Assembly: GCF_001611795.1 (NCBI RefSeq)
Contig: NZ_CP015098.1
Coordinates: forward strand, 4,216,001 to 4,280,000
Direction: 5' to 3'
Source of the DNA: Streptomyces qaidamensis
GTDB taxonomy: Bacteria; Actinomycetota; Actinomycetes; Streptomycetales; Streptomycetaceae
DNA length: 64,000 nt
The translations under genes were made by a program, and so were the position numbers. The notes under the pieces are model-generated. The model was given only the letters and a program-made list of their open reading frames with translations, had not been told where the DNA came from and ran no database searches. Below are positions 14,308 to 23,222 of the stretch, in pieces (the first letter of the stretch is position 1; every line of letters starts with the position of its first letter).

Positions 14308-15384
14308 CTACGCCAGCGCCCTGCCCAGGACGTACACCGCCGGGGCCGCGGCGGCCAGCGGCAGGGCCACGCCCGCCGTGAAGTGGACGAAGCGGGACGG
14401 GTAGTCGTAGCTCGCGACCCGGTGGCCGATCAGGGCGCAGGCGGCGACGCCCGCACCGAGGAGGGCACCGGAGGTGCCGAGGTCCGTGACCTTCCCGGCC
14501 GCGATGCCCGCGCCCGCCGCGGCGAGGAGGGACACCACCACCGATGCCGGGGTCGGCAGCGGCAGCGCGCGGGCCAGGGCGGCCACCGCCACGGCCACCG
14601 CGCCCACCGTCACCGCGTCCGCGGCGGCCGCGAGGTACCCGCCGGCCACGATCGCCAGCGCCGAGGCGGCGACCGTCGCCATCAGGCCGTACATCCGCTC
14701 GTCGGGATCGGCGTGCGACCGCAGTTGCAGGACCAGCGCGAGCAGCACCCACACGCCGAGCGTGCCGAGGATCGCCGACGGGGAGCGGCCCGATGCCAGC
14801 AGCGCCGCGTCCGCGGCCAGCGCGCCCGCGAAGCCCAGCGCGATGCCCTGCCGGGCCGGCCACATGCCGTTCAGCCGGAACCAGCCCGCCGCGGTGACGG
14901 CTTGGAGGACCACCAGCGGCACGAGCAGCGCGTACGTCCCGACCGCCGCCGCACCGGCCAGCAGCAGCCCGAGCAGCGCCGTCAGCGCGGCCGGCTGCAT
15001 GCCGGGCTCGATGACCGGGGACCGCCCCTCCGCCCGGGCCCGCTGGGCGTCGGTGAGGCGGGCGTTCCCGCCGACGGTGGCGGGGCCGTAGCCGGGAGCG
15101 GAGGCGTCGGCTCCGGCCGGGGCCGCAGGTCGCTGCGGCGGCGACTGGGGGGTCAGGATCGCCGTCTCCGGATCCGGCGCCTGCGCCTGCGCGGACGGCA
15201 CCGGCTGGTGGTTCTGCGTCTCCCAGGTCTGCCCCTGCCACTGCTGCGTATACTGCTGCGCGGCCTGCGGGTTCTCGTCATACCCCTGGTACCCCTGCCC
15301 GGGCCACGCCTGCGGCGCCTGCGGCTGCTGTCCGTAGGGGTCGTACGGCTGGTGGGGCCGGTTCGGCTGGTCGTTCATCGTCAT
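14308..15384 (-). CDS. Membrane protein with Pro/Gln-rich N-terminus
   Basis: A 358-aa protein. Residues 1-130 are disordered and rich in Pro, Gln, Tyr and Gly (PYDPYGQQPQAPQ, QQYTQQWQGQTW). Residues 133-358 hold about eight or nine hydrophobic helices rich in Ala and Leu. No transport or enzyme motif is visible. Its ATG overlaps the stop of the upstream ThiS-like gene as ATGA, so the two are translationally coupled. Function unknown. Confidence 0.8.
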   Translation of the reverse strand: MTMNDQPNRPHQPYDPYGQQPQAPQAWPGQGYQGYDENPQAAQQYTQQWQGQTWETQNHQPVPSAQAQAPDPETAILTPQSPPQRPAAPAGADASAPGYGPATVGGNARLTDAQRARAEGRSPVIEPGMQPAALTALLGLLLAGAAAVGTYALLVPLVVLQAVTAAGWFRLNGMWPARQGIALGFAGALAADAALLASGRSPSAILGTLGVWVLLALVLQLRSHADPDERMYGLMATVAASALAIVAGGYLAAAADAVTVGAVAVAVAALARALPLPTPASVVVSLLAAAGAGIAAGKVTDLGTSGALLGAGVAACALIGHRVASYDYPSRFVHFTAGVALPLAAAAPAVYVLGRALA

Positions 15385-15635
15385 CCTCCTGCGAACGGCG
15401 GGAGCACCTCGACCGTGCCGCCGTCGGCCAGCCGTACCGTCTCATGTCCGCGGGTGCCCACGGGGTCGCCGTCCACGAGGAACGAGCACCGGCGCAGGAC
15501 GCGCTCCAGTTCGCCGGGGTGCCGCTCGCGCACCCCGGCGAGCGCCTCGGCGAGCGTGGCCGCCTCGTACGGCTCCTCGGCCACCCCGGCCGCGGCCTTG
15601 GCGGCGGCCCAGTAGCGCACCGTGACCTTTGGCAT
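15381..15635 (-). CDS. MoaD/ThiS-family ubiquitin-like sulfur carrier
   Basis: An 84-aa beta-grasp protein beginning MPKVTVRYWAAAKAAAG and ending VLPPFAGG. The terminal Gly-Gly is the site that is adenylated and thiocarboxylated in MoaD and ThiS. ATG 15635 has a perfect GAGGAAG site, so the longer start at 15647 is not needed. It may serve molybdopterin or another sulfur-transfer pathway; no partner enzyme is adjacent. Confidence 0.88.
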   Translation of the reverse strand: MPKVTVRYWAAAKAAAGVAEEPYEAATLAEALAGVRERHPGELERVLRRCSFLVDGDPVGTRGHETVRLADGGTVEVLPPFAGG

Positions 15636-15673
15636 CTGCTTCCTCAATGAATTCGGCGGTCGACCCCGTCAGG

Positions 15674-16444
15674 CTAGCCCGCCCGGCCGACGCCCCACTC
15701 CCCGATCCGGGCCAGCAGTCCGTCGCCCGCCGCGTGCTCGGCATGCCCCATGCCCGGCTCCAGCCACAGTTCGCCCTGGTCACCGGCGGCCGCGGCCAGC
15801 ATCCGGGGGTGATCGACGGGGAAGTAGCCGTCGGCGTCGCCGTGCACGATCAGGAGGGGGGTCGGGGCCATCCTCCGCACCGCCTCCACCGGGGAGAGGG
15901 GCACCGGGTTCCAGTCCCGGTGATGGATGCGGGTACGGAATCCGTACCGGCCCACGACCCGCCCCTCGGGCCGGGTCACCAGCCAGTGCAGCCGCCGCAT
16001 GGGCGCGGTGCCCCGGTAGTACCAGCGGGCCGGTGAGCTGACCGACACCACCGCGTCGGTCTGCCGCGGGTGCAGCGCCGCGTGCCGGAGCACCACCGAG
16101 CCGCCCATGGAGAAGCCCACGGTCACCACCCGCGCGTGCCCGTGGCTCCGCGCCCAGGCCACCGCCTCCGTCAGGTCGAGCACCTCCCGGTCGCCGACCG
16201 TGGAGTGCCCGCCGGACCTCCCGTGCCCGCGGAAGGAGAAGGTGACCACGCCCCCGTACCGGGTGAACGCCGCGGCGATCCGACGCACGTGCGGGCGGTC
16301 CACCGCCCCGGTGAACCCGTGGGCGACGACGAACACGGGGTGAGCGGAAAGGGTCCCGGATGTGTCGTACACAGCCGCTCCCGGCTCGTACACGGCGTCG
16401 ATCGCAACCCCGTCGGACGTGCGCAGAAACGCCCGCGTGGACAT
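15674..16444 (-). CDS. Alpha/beta hydrolase
   Basis: A serine hydrolase of about 256 aa. The nucleophile is Ser in GFSMGGS, the acid is Asp in HGDADGYF and the base is His in GMGHAEH. The oxyanion region is VVAHGFTG. No signal peptide. The frame is open to 16525 or beyond; ATG 16444 (MSTRAFLR) was preferred because the fold begins there and GGTGGAAAG lies upstream, but ATG 16525 cannot be excluded. It is divergent from glnR. Substrate unknown. Confidence 0.82.
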   Translation of the reverse strand: MSTRAFLRTSDGVAIDAVYEPGAAVYDTSGTLSAHPVFVVAHGFTGAVDRPHVRRIAAAFTRYGGVVTFSFRGHGRSGGHSTVGDREVLDLTEAVAWARSHGHARVVTVGFSMGGSVVLRHAALHPRQTDAVVSVSSPARWYYRGTAPMRRLHWLVTRPEGRVVGRYGFRTRIHHRDWNPVPLSPVEAVRRMAPTPLLIVHGDADGYFPVDHPRMLAAAAGDQGELWLEPGMGHAEHAAGDGLLARIGEWGVGRAG

Positions 16445-16697
16445 CCGCACGGGCTTTCCACCTCCCGTCTCGGAATGCGGACGATCGGTGGAACGTGCCA
16501 CATGACCTGCCGGACCAGAGCTCATGTGGGCTATTCTGCTGGGCAGAGGACTCGGGCAGCGTAGCCCCCGGGTCCTTTTGTGCTTTCGGAAGCGTTGTAT
16601 ACGACGCGGGAAACCGCAGGTGTACGGGGCCTTCGGGATCGCAGAGCGGTGCTGTGCCAACAAACGTCCTCGCAGGGACCGAGGAGGAACCAGACGT

Positions 16698-17486
16698 ATG
16701 AGTTCTCTGCTGCTCCTGACCAACGCCCTCCAGCCGTCGACGGAGGTGCTCCCCGCCCTCGGCCTGCTCCTGCACAACGTGCGTGTGGCCCCGGCGGAGG
16801 GCCCCGCCCTCGTCGACACCCCCGGCGCCGACGTCATCCTCGTCGACGGCCGGCGTGATCTGCCGCAGGTCCGCAGCCTCTGTCAGCTGCTGCGCTCGAC
16901 CGGGCCGGGCTGCCCGCTCGTCCTCGTCGTCACCGAGGGCGGTCTCGCCGCCGTCACCGCCGACTGGGGCATCGACGACGTCCTGCTCGACACCGCCGGA
17001 CCCGCGGAGGTCGAGGCGCGCCTGCGTCTGGCCATGGGCCGCCAGCAGATCGTCAGCGACGACTCCCCCATGGAGATCCGCAACGGCGACCTGTCGGTCG
17101 ACGAGGCGACGTACTCGGCCAAGCTCAAGGGCCGCGTCCTCGACCTCACCTTCAAGGAGTTCGAACTCCTGAAGTACCTCGCGCAGCACCCCGGCCGGGT
17201 CTTCACGCGCGCCCAGCTGCTCCAGGAGGTCTGGGGCTACGACTACTTCGGCGGTACGCGCACGGTCGACGTGCACGTACGGCGGCTGCGCGCCAAGCTG
17301 GGCCCCGAGCACGAGTCGCTGATCGGCACCGTCCGGAACGTCGGTTATCGATTCGTTACGCCGGAGAAGCCGGAGAAGATGGAGCGGGCTGCCGAGGAGG
17401 CGAAGGCAAAGGCGACCCAGACAAAGGCGGACAAGATGGACGAGTCGCCCGCCCTGGACGCCGCTGAGGCCCGCGCCAAGGCGTGA
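16698..17486 (+). CDS. glnR: GlnR, global nitrogen response regulator
   Basis: A 262-aa OmpR-type regulator of nitrogen assimilation genes. The N-terminal receiver-like domain (residues 1-110) is atypical: the normal phosphorylation pocket is incomplete, as known for GlnR. The winged-helix domain (about 125-225) has LTFKEFELLKYLAQHPGRV and RTVDVHVRRLRAKLG. The charged tail ending ARAKA is extra. ATG 16698 follows GAGGAGGAAC. It is an orphan without a kinase gene, as expected. Divergent from the alpha/beta hydrolase. Confidence 0.93.
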   Translation: MSSLLLLTNALQPSTEVLPALGLLLHNVRVAPAEGPALVDTPGADVILVDGRRDLPQVRSLCQLLRSTGPGCPLVLVVTEGGLAAVTADWGIDDVLLDTAGPAEVEARLRLAMGRQQIVSDDSPMEIRNGDLSVDEATYSAKLKGRVLDLTFKEFELLKYLAQHPGRVFTRAQLLQEVWGYDYFGGTRTVDVHVRRLRAKLGPEHESLIGTVRNVGYRFVTPEKPEKMERAAEEAKAKATQTKADKMDESPALDAAEARAKA

Positions 17487-17613
17487 GAGGCGTACTCCGG
17501 CGCCGACCTGGGCATTGCTTCCCGCGCAGGGTGCCCCGGACGGCGGTCGGGATATCGTACAGAACCTCCTTTACGCCCTGCCCACAGCCGGTATATCCGC
17601 GTAGACTCCGCGC

Positions 17614-18636
17614 GTGGCCAAGGTGACTCGGGATGATGTGGCGCGGCTGGCAGGGACTTCCACTGCCGTGGTCAGCTATGTCATCAACAACGGACCCCGG
17701 CCGGTCGCCCCGGCCACGCGCGAGCGTGTCCTCGCCGCGATCAAGGAACTGGGGTACCGGCCCGACCGGGTCGCCCAGGCGATGGCGTCCCGGCGCACGG
17801 ACCTCATAGGCCTGATCATCCCGGACGCCCGCCAGCCCTTCTTCGGGGAGATGGCGCACGCGGTCGAGCAGGCTGCCTCCGAGCGCGGAAAGATGGTGCT
17901 CGTCGGCAACACGGACTACGTGGGCGAGCGCGAGGTCCACTACCTGCGGGCCTTCCTCGGCATGCGGGTCTCCGGCCTGATCCTCGTCAGCCACGCGCTC
18001 AACGACCTGGCCGCCGCCGAGATCGAGGCCTGGGACGCCCGGGTGGTGCTGCTGCACGAACGCCCCGAGGCCATCGACGACGTCGCCGTCACCACGGACG
18101 ACCTGGGCGGCGCCGAGCTCGCCGTCCGGCACCTGCTGGAGCACGGCTACCCGTACGTCGCCTGTATGGGCGGCATAGCCGAGACGCCCGCGGTCGGCGA
18201 CCCGGTCTCCGACCACGTCGAGGGCTGGCGCCGCGCGATGGACGACGCCGGGATCTCCACCGAGGGCCGCCTCTTCGAGGCCCTCTACAACCGCTACGAC
18301 GCCTACCAGGCCGCCCTGAAGATCCTCTCCGGCCCCGAGCGCCCGCCGGCGATCTTCTGCTCCACCGACGACCAGGCGATCGGCCTGCTGCGCGCGGCGC
18401 GCGAGCTGCGGATCGACGTCCCCGGAGAGCTGGCGGTGGCCGGCTTCGACGACATCAAAGAGGCGGCGCTCACCGACCCGCCCCTGACGACGGTCGCCTC
18501 CGACCGTCCGGCGATGGCCCGGGCGGCCGTCGACCTCGTCCTCGACGACGGGCTGCGGGTCGCGGGGGCCCGGCGGGAGCGGCTGAAGGTGTTCCCGTCG
18601 CGACTGGTGACCCGGCACTCCTGCGGCTGCGCGTAG
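17614..18636 (+). CDS. LacI-family transcriptional regulator
   Basis: A 340-aa repressor with a GTG start. The N-terminal HTH (VTRDDVARLAGTSTAVVSYVINN) and hinge (VAQAMASRRTDLIGLIIPD) are followed by a periplasmic-binding-protein-like domain (residues 60-335). No sugar operon is adjacent, so the effector is unknown. The next gene is a membrane-anchored protease. The TAG stop is the first three bases of a 20-bp tandem repeat array. Confidence 0.9.
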   Translation: MAKVTRDDVARLAGTSTAVVSYVINNGPRPVAPATRERVLAAIKELGYRPDRVAQAMASRRTDLIGLIIPDARQPFFGEMAHAVEQAASERGKMVLVGNTDYVGEREVHYLRAFLGMRVSGLILVSHALNDLAAAEIEAWDARVVLLHERPEAIDDVAVTTDDLGGAELAVRHLLEHGYPYVACMGGIAETPAVGDPVSDHVEGWRRAMDDAGISTEGRLFEALYNRYDAYQAALKILSGPERPPAIFCSTDDQAIGLLRAARELRIDVPGELAVAGFDDIKEAALTDPPLTTVASDRPAMARAAVDLVLDDGLRVAGARRERLKVFPSRLVTRHSCGCA

Positions 18637-18741
18637 CCTCCGGCGGCTGGGAGTAGCCTCCGGCGGTTGGGAGTAGCCTCCGGCGGCTGGGCGGGGAGCC
18701 TGGCGGCTGGGCGGGGAGCCTGGCGGCTGGGCGGGGAGCCT
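18634..18741. repeat. 20-bp tandem repeat array between LacI and protease genes
   Basis: About 5.4 units of 20 bp. Units 1-3 read TAGCCTCCGGCGGCTGGGAG with small changes, and units 4-6 read GGGAGCCTGGCGGCTGGGCG. The periodicity is continuous across the change. The array starts at the LacI stop codon and ends 85 bp before the protease start, so it lies in the protease upstream region. Confidence 0.9.
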
Positions 18742-18825
18742 CTTTATATCGGGCATACGAGGTTCTGTCGGGCTTCTCAGCAAGCACTCAGGAAGCTCTC
18801 ATGGTCGGGCGACAGGCTCGGTGCC

Positions 18826-19851
18826 ATGACCGAGAGCTTCCACCGCAGTGGCGAGTACGAGAACCCTTACGAGGGTCAGCAGCAGGCCCCGGTGAACCCC
18901 GAGTGGCCGCCCCCGCCGGCGTACGCCCCGGCACATGCTCCGCATCAGAAGAAGCGCGCCCGTGGCCCGTTCGCCCTGATCGCCGCCGTGGCGATCGTCG
19001 CGGCGGCGATAGGCGGCGGCACCGCCTACGGCATCCAGGAACTGACCGGCAACGACACCGTCGCCTCCAGCTCCACCAGCACCAACGTGGTCCCCTCCAG
19101 CCAGAAGGGCACGGTCGCCGGGGTCGCGAAGGCGGTCAGCCCGAGCATCGTCGAGATCAGCGCCGACTCCAACGCCGGGTCCTCCACCGGCTCCGGCGTC
19201 ATCATCACGAGCAACGGCGAGATCGTCACCAACAACCACGTCGTCTCCGGCGCCTCGCAGATCAAGGCGACCACCAGCGACGGCAAGTCGTACACCGCCA
19301 AGGTCGTCGGCACCGACAGCAAGAAGGACCTGGCGCTGATCAAGCTGGAGAACGCCTCCGGCCTGAAGGCGGCCACGCTCGGCGACTCGGCCGGGATCCA
19401 GGTCGGCGACCAGGTCGTGGCGATCGGCTCCCCCGAAGGGCTGTCCGGCACCGTCACCAGCGGCATCATCTCGGCCCTCGACCGTGACGTCACCGTCCCG
19501 ACCGAGCAGGGCCAGGGCCAGGGCCAGGGCCAGCAGCAGTGGGGGCAGGGCCAGGGGCAGGGCGACCAGTGGCCGTTCGAGTTCGGCGGGCGCCAGTTCA
19601 ACGGCGACACCGGGTCCGACACGACCACGTACAAGGCGCTCCAGACCGACGCGTCCCTCAACCCGGGCAACTCCGGCGGCGCGCTGATCGACATGAACGG
19701 CAACATCATCGGGATCAACTCCGCGATGTACTCGCCGACGAGCCAGGCCTCCTCGTCCTCCGACGCGGGCAGCGTCGGCCTGGGCTTCGCCATCCCGATC
19801 GACACCGTCAAGGCCGACCTGGCGAAGCTGCGGGCGGGTTCGACCGACTGA
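18826..19851 (+). CDS. Membrane-anchored trypsin-like (HtrA/DegP-type) serine protease
   Basis: A 341-aa protein: Pro/Gln-rich cytoplasmic N-terminus (residues 1-45), one transmembrane helix (about 48-70) and an extracytoplasmic S1C-type protease domain. The triad is His in TNNHVVS, Asp in KKDLALIKL and Ser in NPGNSGGAL. A GQGQGQ/WGQGQGQG low-complexity insert (about residues 226-245) sits in a loop. The PDZ domain normal for HtrA is missing: the protein ends soon after GLGFAIPIDTVKADL. It lies upstream of a two-component system and is likely linked to envelope stress. Confidence 0.9.
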   Translation: MTESFHRSGEYENPYEGQQQAPVNPEWPPPPAYAPAHAPHQKKRARGPFALIAAVAIVAAAIGGGTAYGIQELTGNDTVASSSTSTNVVPSSQKGTVAGVAKAVSPSIVEISADSNAGSSTGSGVIITSNGEIVTNNHVVSGASQIKATTSDGKSYTAKVVGTDSKKDLALIKLENASGLKAATLGDSAGIQVGDQVVAIGSPEGLSGTVTSGIISALDRDVTVPTEQGQGQGQGQQQWGQGQGQGDQWPFEFGGRQFNGDTGSDTTTYKALQTDASLNPGNSGGALIDMNGNIIGINSAMYSPTSQASSSSDAGSVGLGFAIPIDTVKADLAKLRAGSTD

Positions 19852-19882
19852 GTCCGAGCACCTGACAGTGAGGAGTACGGCG

Positions 19883-20068
19883 ATGATCCAGCAGACGGTG
19901 CGCACGGAGCCGGGCGGGGACCCGGCGGCGGTGGGGCCGGCCCTGGCGGTGGCGTACGCCCTGCACGCGCCCGCCGGCCGGGCACCGGAGGTGCCGCCCA
20001 AGGCCCGCCGGCGCGGCGGCCGGGCCGCGCCGGCCCGACGCCGCGCGGTAGGGAGCCGACGCTCCTGA
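19883..20068 (+). CDS. Putative 61-aa basic protein
   Basis: A short frame between the protease and response-regulator genes, ATG 19883 with AGGAG 7 nt upstream. The product has an Ala/Pro-rich middle and a very basic Arg-rich end (KARRRGGRAAPARRRAVGSRR). No domain is recognisable. Codon use is compatible with coding, but the length is short and the composition biased, so it could be chance. Confidence 0.4.
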   Translation: MIQQTVRTEPGGDPAAVGPALAVAYALHAPAGRAPEVPPKARRRGGRAAPARRRAVGSRRS

Positions 20069-20146
20069 CGGCACCGCCCGCCGACGTGCGACGCTGAGAC
20101 CGTCAGAGCACCCCCGTCCCCCTTCACACCCGAGGACCCCCGACCC

Positions 20147-20884
20147 ATGAGCCCCGCAGACGGCGACCGTGACCCGCAGCGCATCCTGATCGTCGACGAC
20201 GAGCCGGCCGTACGCGAAGCGCTCCAGCGCAGCCTCGCCTTCGAGGGGTACGGGACCGAGGTCGCCGTCGACGGCGCGGACGCGCTGGACAAGGCGGCGG
20301 CCTACCGGCCCGACCTGGTCGTCCTCGACATCCAGATGCCGCGCATGGACGGTCTGACGGCGGCGCGCCGTATCCGCGCCACCGGCGACACCACGCCGAT
20401 TTTGATGCTCACGGCCCGCGACACGGTCGGCGACCGGGTCACCGGTCTCGACGCGGGTGCCGACGACTACCTGGTCAAGCCGTTCGAACTCGACGAACTC
20501 TTCGCCCGCATCCGCGCGCTGCTGCGCCGCAGCACCTACGCGGCGGCCGTGGGCGCGGCCGGCCCGGCCGACGAGGACGCGCTCACCTTCGCCGACCTGC
20601 GCATGGACCTCTCGACGCGGGAGGTCACCCGGGGCGGGCGCCAGGTGGAGCTGACCCGTACGGAGTTCACCCTCCTGGAGATGTTCATGGCGCACCCGCG
20701 CCAGGTCCTCACCCGGGAGCAGATCCTCAAGGCCGTCTGGGGCTTCGACTTCGAGCCGTCGTCGAACTCCCTCGACGTGTACGTGATGTACCTGCGGCGC
20801 AAGACCGAGGCGGGCGGGGAGCCGCGCCTCGTGCACACGGTCCGGGGGGTCGGTTACGTGCTGCGGCAGGGCGGCGCGGAGTGA
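20147..20884 (+). CDS. OmpR-family response regulator
   Basis: A 245-aa regulator. The receiver domain has the acidic pair in IVDDE, the phospho-acceptor Asp in VVLDIQMPRMDG and the Lys in LVKPFELDELF. The OmpR winged helix (about 150-240) contains RTEFTLLEMFMAHPRQVLTREQ and SLDVYVMYLRRKT. Its stop overlaps the GTG start of the kinase gene as GTGA, so the two are co-translated. The protease upstream is a possible target or partner, by position. Confidence 0.95.
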   Translation: MSPADGDRDPQRILIVDDEPAVREALQRSLAFEGYGTEVAVDGADALDKAAAYRPDLVVLDIQMPRMDGLTAARRIRATGDTTPILMLTARDTVGDRVTGLDAGADDYLVKPFELDELFARIRALLRRSTYAAAVGAAGPADEDALTFADLRMDLSTREVTRGGRQVELTRTEFTLLEMFMAHPRQVLTREQILKAVWGFDFEPSSNSLDVYVMYLRRKTEAGGEPRLVHTVRGVGYVLRQGGAE

Positions 20885-22359
20885 GTTCCCGGACGCACGT
20901 CGTACGGCGTTTCCGCTCCCTGCCGATCCGCTCCCGACTGGCCCTGCTGGTGGCCGCGGCGGTGGCGTTCGCGGTGGCGGCGGTGTCGGTGACGTGCTGG
21001 TTCATCGTGCAGGGGAAGTTGTACGACGAGATCGACAACGACCTGAAGTCATCGGTCGGCCCCTTGCGCCCGGGCGAGTTCCAGGCGCTCACCGGCGAAT
21101 GCCGTCAGACGCCTTCCGACTCGCTGGGCATGGGGTCACGGCCCAAGACCTACGGGCAGCTGGTCCACGTCGACGGCAAGCTGTGTCTCTTCCCTACCTC
21201 CACGACCCGGGTGCGCGTCACCGACGACGACAAGGCCGTGGCCAGGGACCCCGACCCGAACCAGGGCCGCATCCGCGACGGCACGGACGACCACGGCAAC
21301 AAGCTGCGCGTCCTGACGACGGCGGTCCCCATCAAGTACGACGATGACCTGCCCCCGGGCGTCGCAGCCGACTACTCCCTCGTCATCGCCCTGCCGCTGA
21401 AGGGGACGCAGTCCACGCTCAACGAACTGGCGCTGATCCTCCTGCTGGTCTCCGGCGTGGGAGTGCTCGGCGCCGGAGCCGCCGGCCTGGCCGTCGCCCG
21501 AGCCGGGCTGCGCCCCGTGGACAAGCTGACGGACGCCGTCGAGCACGTGGCTCGCACGGAGGACCTGAACATCCGCATCCCCGTGGAGGACGACAGCGAG
21601 GACGAGATCGCCCGGCTGTCCCGTTCCTTCAACGCCATGACCTCGGCCCTGGCCAGCTCCCGCGACCTCCAGCAGCAACTGATCGCGGACGCCGGCCATG
21701 AACTCCGTACGCCGCTCACGTCCCTCCGTACCAACATCGAACTCCTCACCCGCAGCGAGGAAACCGGCCGCCCCATCCCCGAGGCCGACCGCAAGGCACT
21801 GCTCGCGTCGGTGAAGGCGCAGATGACGGAGCTGGCCGCACTCATCGGCGACCTCCAGGAGCTGTCCCGCCCGGACACGGGCCAGCACTCGGGCCGGACG
21901 CAAATCGTCGCCTGGCAGGACACGGTCGAGTCGGCGCTGCGGCGAGCGCGGCTGCGTGGACCGGAACTGACGATCACGGCGGACGTGGAGCCCTGGTTCG
22001 TCCGCGCGGAACCCTCCGCCCTGGAACGGGCGGTGGTCAACATCCTGGACAACGCGGTGAAGTTCAGCCCGGAGGGCGGCCTGATCGAGGTCCGCCTGTC
22101 CGAGGGCGTCCTCACGGTCCGCGACCACGGCCCGGGCATCGACGCCGACGAACTCCCCTACGTCTTCGACCGCTTCTGGCGCTCCCCGGGGGCACGGGCC
22201 CTGCCTGGCTCGGGCCTGGGCCTGTCGATCGTGGCGCGGACGGTTCAGCAGGCGGGGGGCGAGGTGTCCCTCTCCCGGGCGGAGGGCGGCGGCACGGTGG
22301 CGACGGTACGACTGCCGGGGGCGGCTGTTCCACCGCCGGAGGATCCTCCTACTTCGTGA
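20881..22359 (+). CDS. Sensor histidine kinase
   Basis: A 492-aa membrane kinase. TM1 is at about residues 19-44, an extracytoplasmic sensor region follows (45-175), then TM2 (about 178-200). HAMP lies around RLSRSFNAM. The phospho-His is in DAGHELRTPLTSL. The ATPase domain has the N box (NILDNAVKF), DHGPGI and GSGLGLSIV. The Cys pair in the sensor loop (GECRQ, GKLCLF) could form a disulfide. GTG start overlaps the regulator stop. The 3' end overlaps the convergent DUF397 gene by 11 bp. Confidence 0.94.
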   Translation: MSSRTHVVRRFRSLPIRSRLALLVAAAVAFAVAAVSVTCWFIVQGKLYDEIDNDLKSSVGPLRPGEFQALTGECRQTPSDSLGMGSRPKTYGQLVHVDGKLCLFPTSTTRVRVTDDDKAVARDPDPNQGRIRDGTDDHGNKLRVLTTAVPIKYDDDLPPGVAADYSLVIALPLKGTQSTLNELALILLLVSGVGVLGAGAAGLAVARAGLRPVDKLTDAVEHVARTEDLNIRIPVEDDSEDEIARLSRSFNAMTSALASSRDLQQQLIADAGHELRTPLTSLRTNIELLTRSEETGRPIPEADRKALLASVKAQMTELAALIGDLQELSRPDTGQHSGRTQIVAWQDTVESALRRARLRGPELTITADVEPWFVRAEPSALERAVVNILDNAVKFSPEGGLIEVRLSEGVLTVRDHGPGIDADELPYVFDRFWRSPGARALPGSGLGLSIVARTVQQAGGEVSLSRAEGGGTVATVRLPGAAVPPPEDPPTS

Positions 22360-22546
22360 CGTAGGTGAGGAACGATGCCCAGGGGCTGGCGCCGAACACG
22401 AGTGTGGGGCCGTCGAGGTGCTTGCTGTCGCGGACCGGAGCTGTGCCGGGGCAGTCGGCGGCAATCTCGAGGCAGTTGTTGTCTCCGCCGTCGCTGTAGC
22501 TGGACTTGCGCCAGACGACGGTGCTGAGGTCAGGGGTCCGCTTCAT
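22349..22546 (-). CDS. DUF397 protein
   Basis: A 65-aa protein with the DUF397 pattern: W-x-K-S-S-Y-S near the start (VVWRKSSYSDGGDNNCLE), VRDSKH in the middle and a C-terminal F-x-x-S-P-W-x-x-F-L. DUF397 proteins pair with XRE-type regulators in streptomycetes, and related BldB-like small proteins act in development. It overlaps the upstream XRE fragment as ATGA, the normal arrangement for this pair. Confidence 0.88.
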   Translation of the reverse strand: MKRTPDLSTVVWRKSSYSDGGDNNCLEIAADCPGTAPVRDSKHLDGPTLVFGASPWASFLTYVTK

Positions 22547-22914
22547 GATCTGAGCTCCTCCAGTACGTCCTTGATGAACGTCAGGGAGTCCGACGGTGAC
22601 AGCGCCCGGTCCCGAAGCCGATCGTAGGACAAGCGGTGACGCATGACGTCGTCCGGACTGTCCATCAGCAGACCGCCGCTGTCCCCCTCCGTGTAGGCCA
22701 CGGCGCTTCCGTCCTCCTGCCAGAGCAGGGTCAACGACCCCTTGCCCATCAGTTCGTGGACACCCACGGAAAACGGCAGCACTTGCACGACGACGTTGGG
22801 CCACTGTGCGACGGACCCGATGTGCTGCAACTGACCGGCCCAGGTCGCCCCGTCGGCCGCAGGGCGGCGTAACGCCAGCTCGTCGATGATGAAACGAACA
22901 CTGGGTACCGGCAT
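22543..22914 (-). pseudogene. 5'-truncated XRE-family regulator (DUF5753 part only)
   Basis: The 123 residues correspond to the C-terminal effector domain of the usual ~280-aa DUF397-linked regulators (FIIDELALRRP, WPNVVVQVLPFSVG, VAYTEGDSGG, YDRLRDRALSPSDSL). The N-terminal helix-turn-helix is absent. The frame has an ATG at 22914, but homology should extend further and instead stops at about 22915. There a fragment of a rightward gene begins. The product could not bind its operator, so the pair with DUF397 is likely non-functional or altered. Confidence 0.75.
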
Positions 22915-23099
22915 CTTGCTCAGCAGCAGTCGAGGCCGCTCAGCTCGCGTCCGCCGAGGCCGTGCTCGCCGGCGCCAGAGCCGTACTGCACGACCCCAAG
23001 GCCGGTGAACGGGCGGTGCGTTTCGCGTTGACGCGGGCCGTGGAGTCCCTGGGCGACGTGTTGCGGATCGCCGTCAGCCGCAGGGGCGACACCCGATAA
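22911..23099 (+). pseudogene. 3' fragment of an unidentified rightward gene
   Basis: An open frame without a start runs from the junction to TAA 23097. It has strong Streptomyces codon bias and a helical product with AEAVLAGARAVLHDPKAGER, AVESLGDVLRIAV and a basic end. It begins where the truncated leftward regulator loses homology. It looks like the last ~55 residues of a gene once divergent from the regulator, joined by a deletion that removed both 5' ends. Parent family not recognised. Confidence 0.5.
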
Positions 23100-23222
23100 A
23101 GAGGGACATGCCACCCGTCCAGCTGTCGATGTCCTGTCATACCCGTCAGTAGCGCGAACTCCTGCTCCTGTTCTGACATCTTCGTCGCCGTCACACATCC
23201 GCAAGCAGGAGTGAGCCCCCAC

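Noticed and set aside
13247..15241. 664-aa leftward open frame
   Set aside because: Gly/Arg-rich off-frame reading over two real leftward genes (13429-14166 and 14308-15384).
18634..18741. CRISPR array
   Set aside because: The repeats are contiguous 20-bp units without spacers and no cas genes are near; this is a simple tandem repeat.
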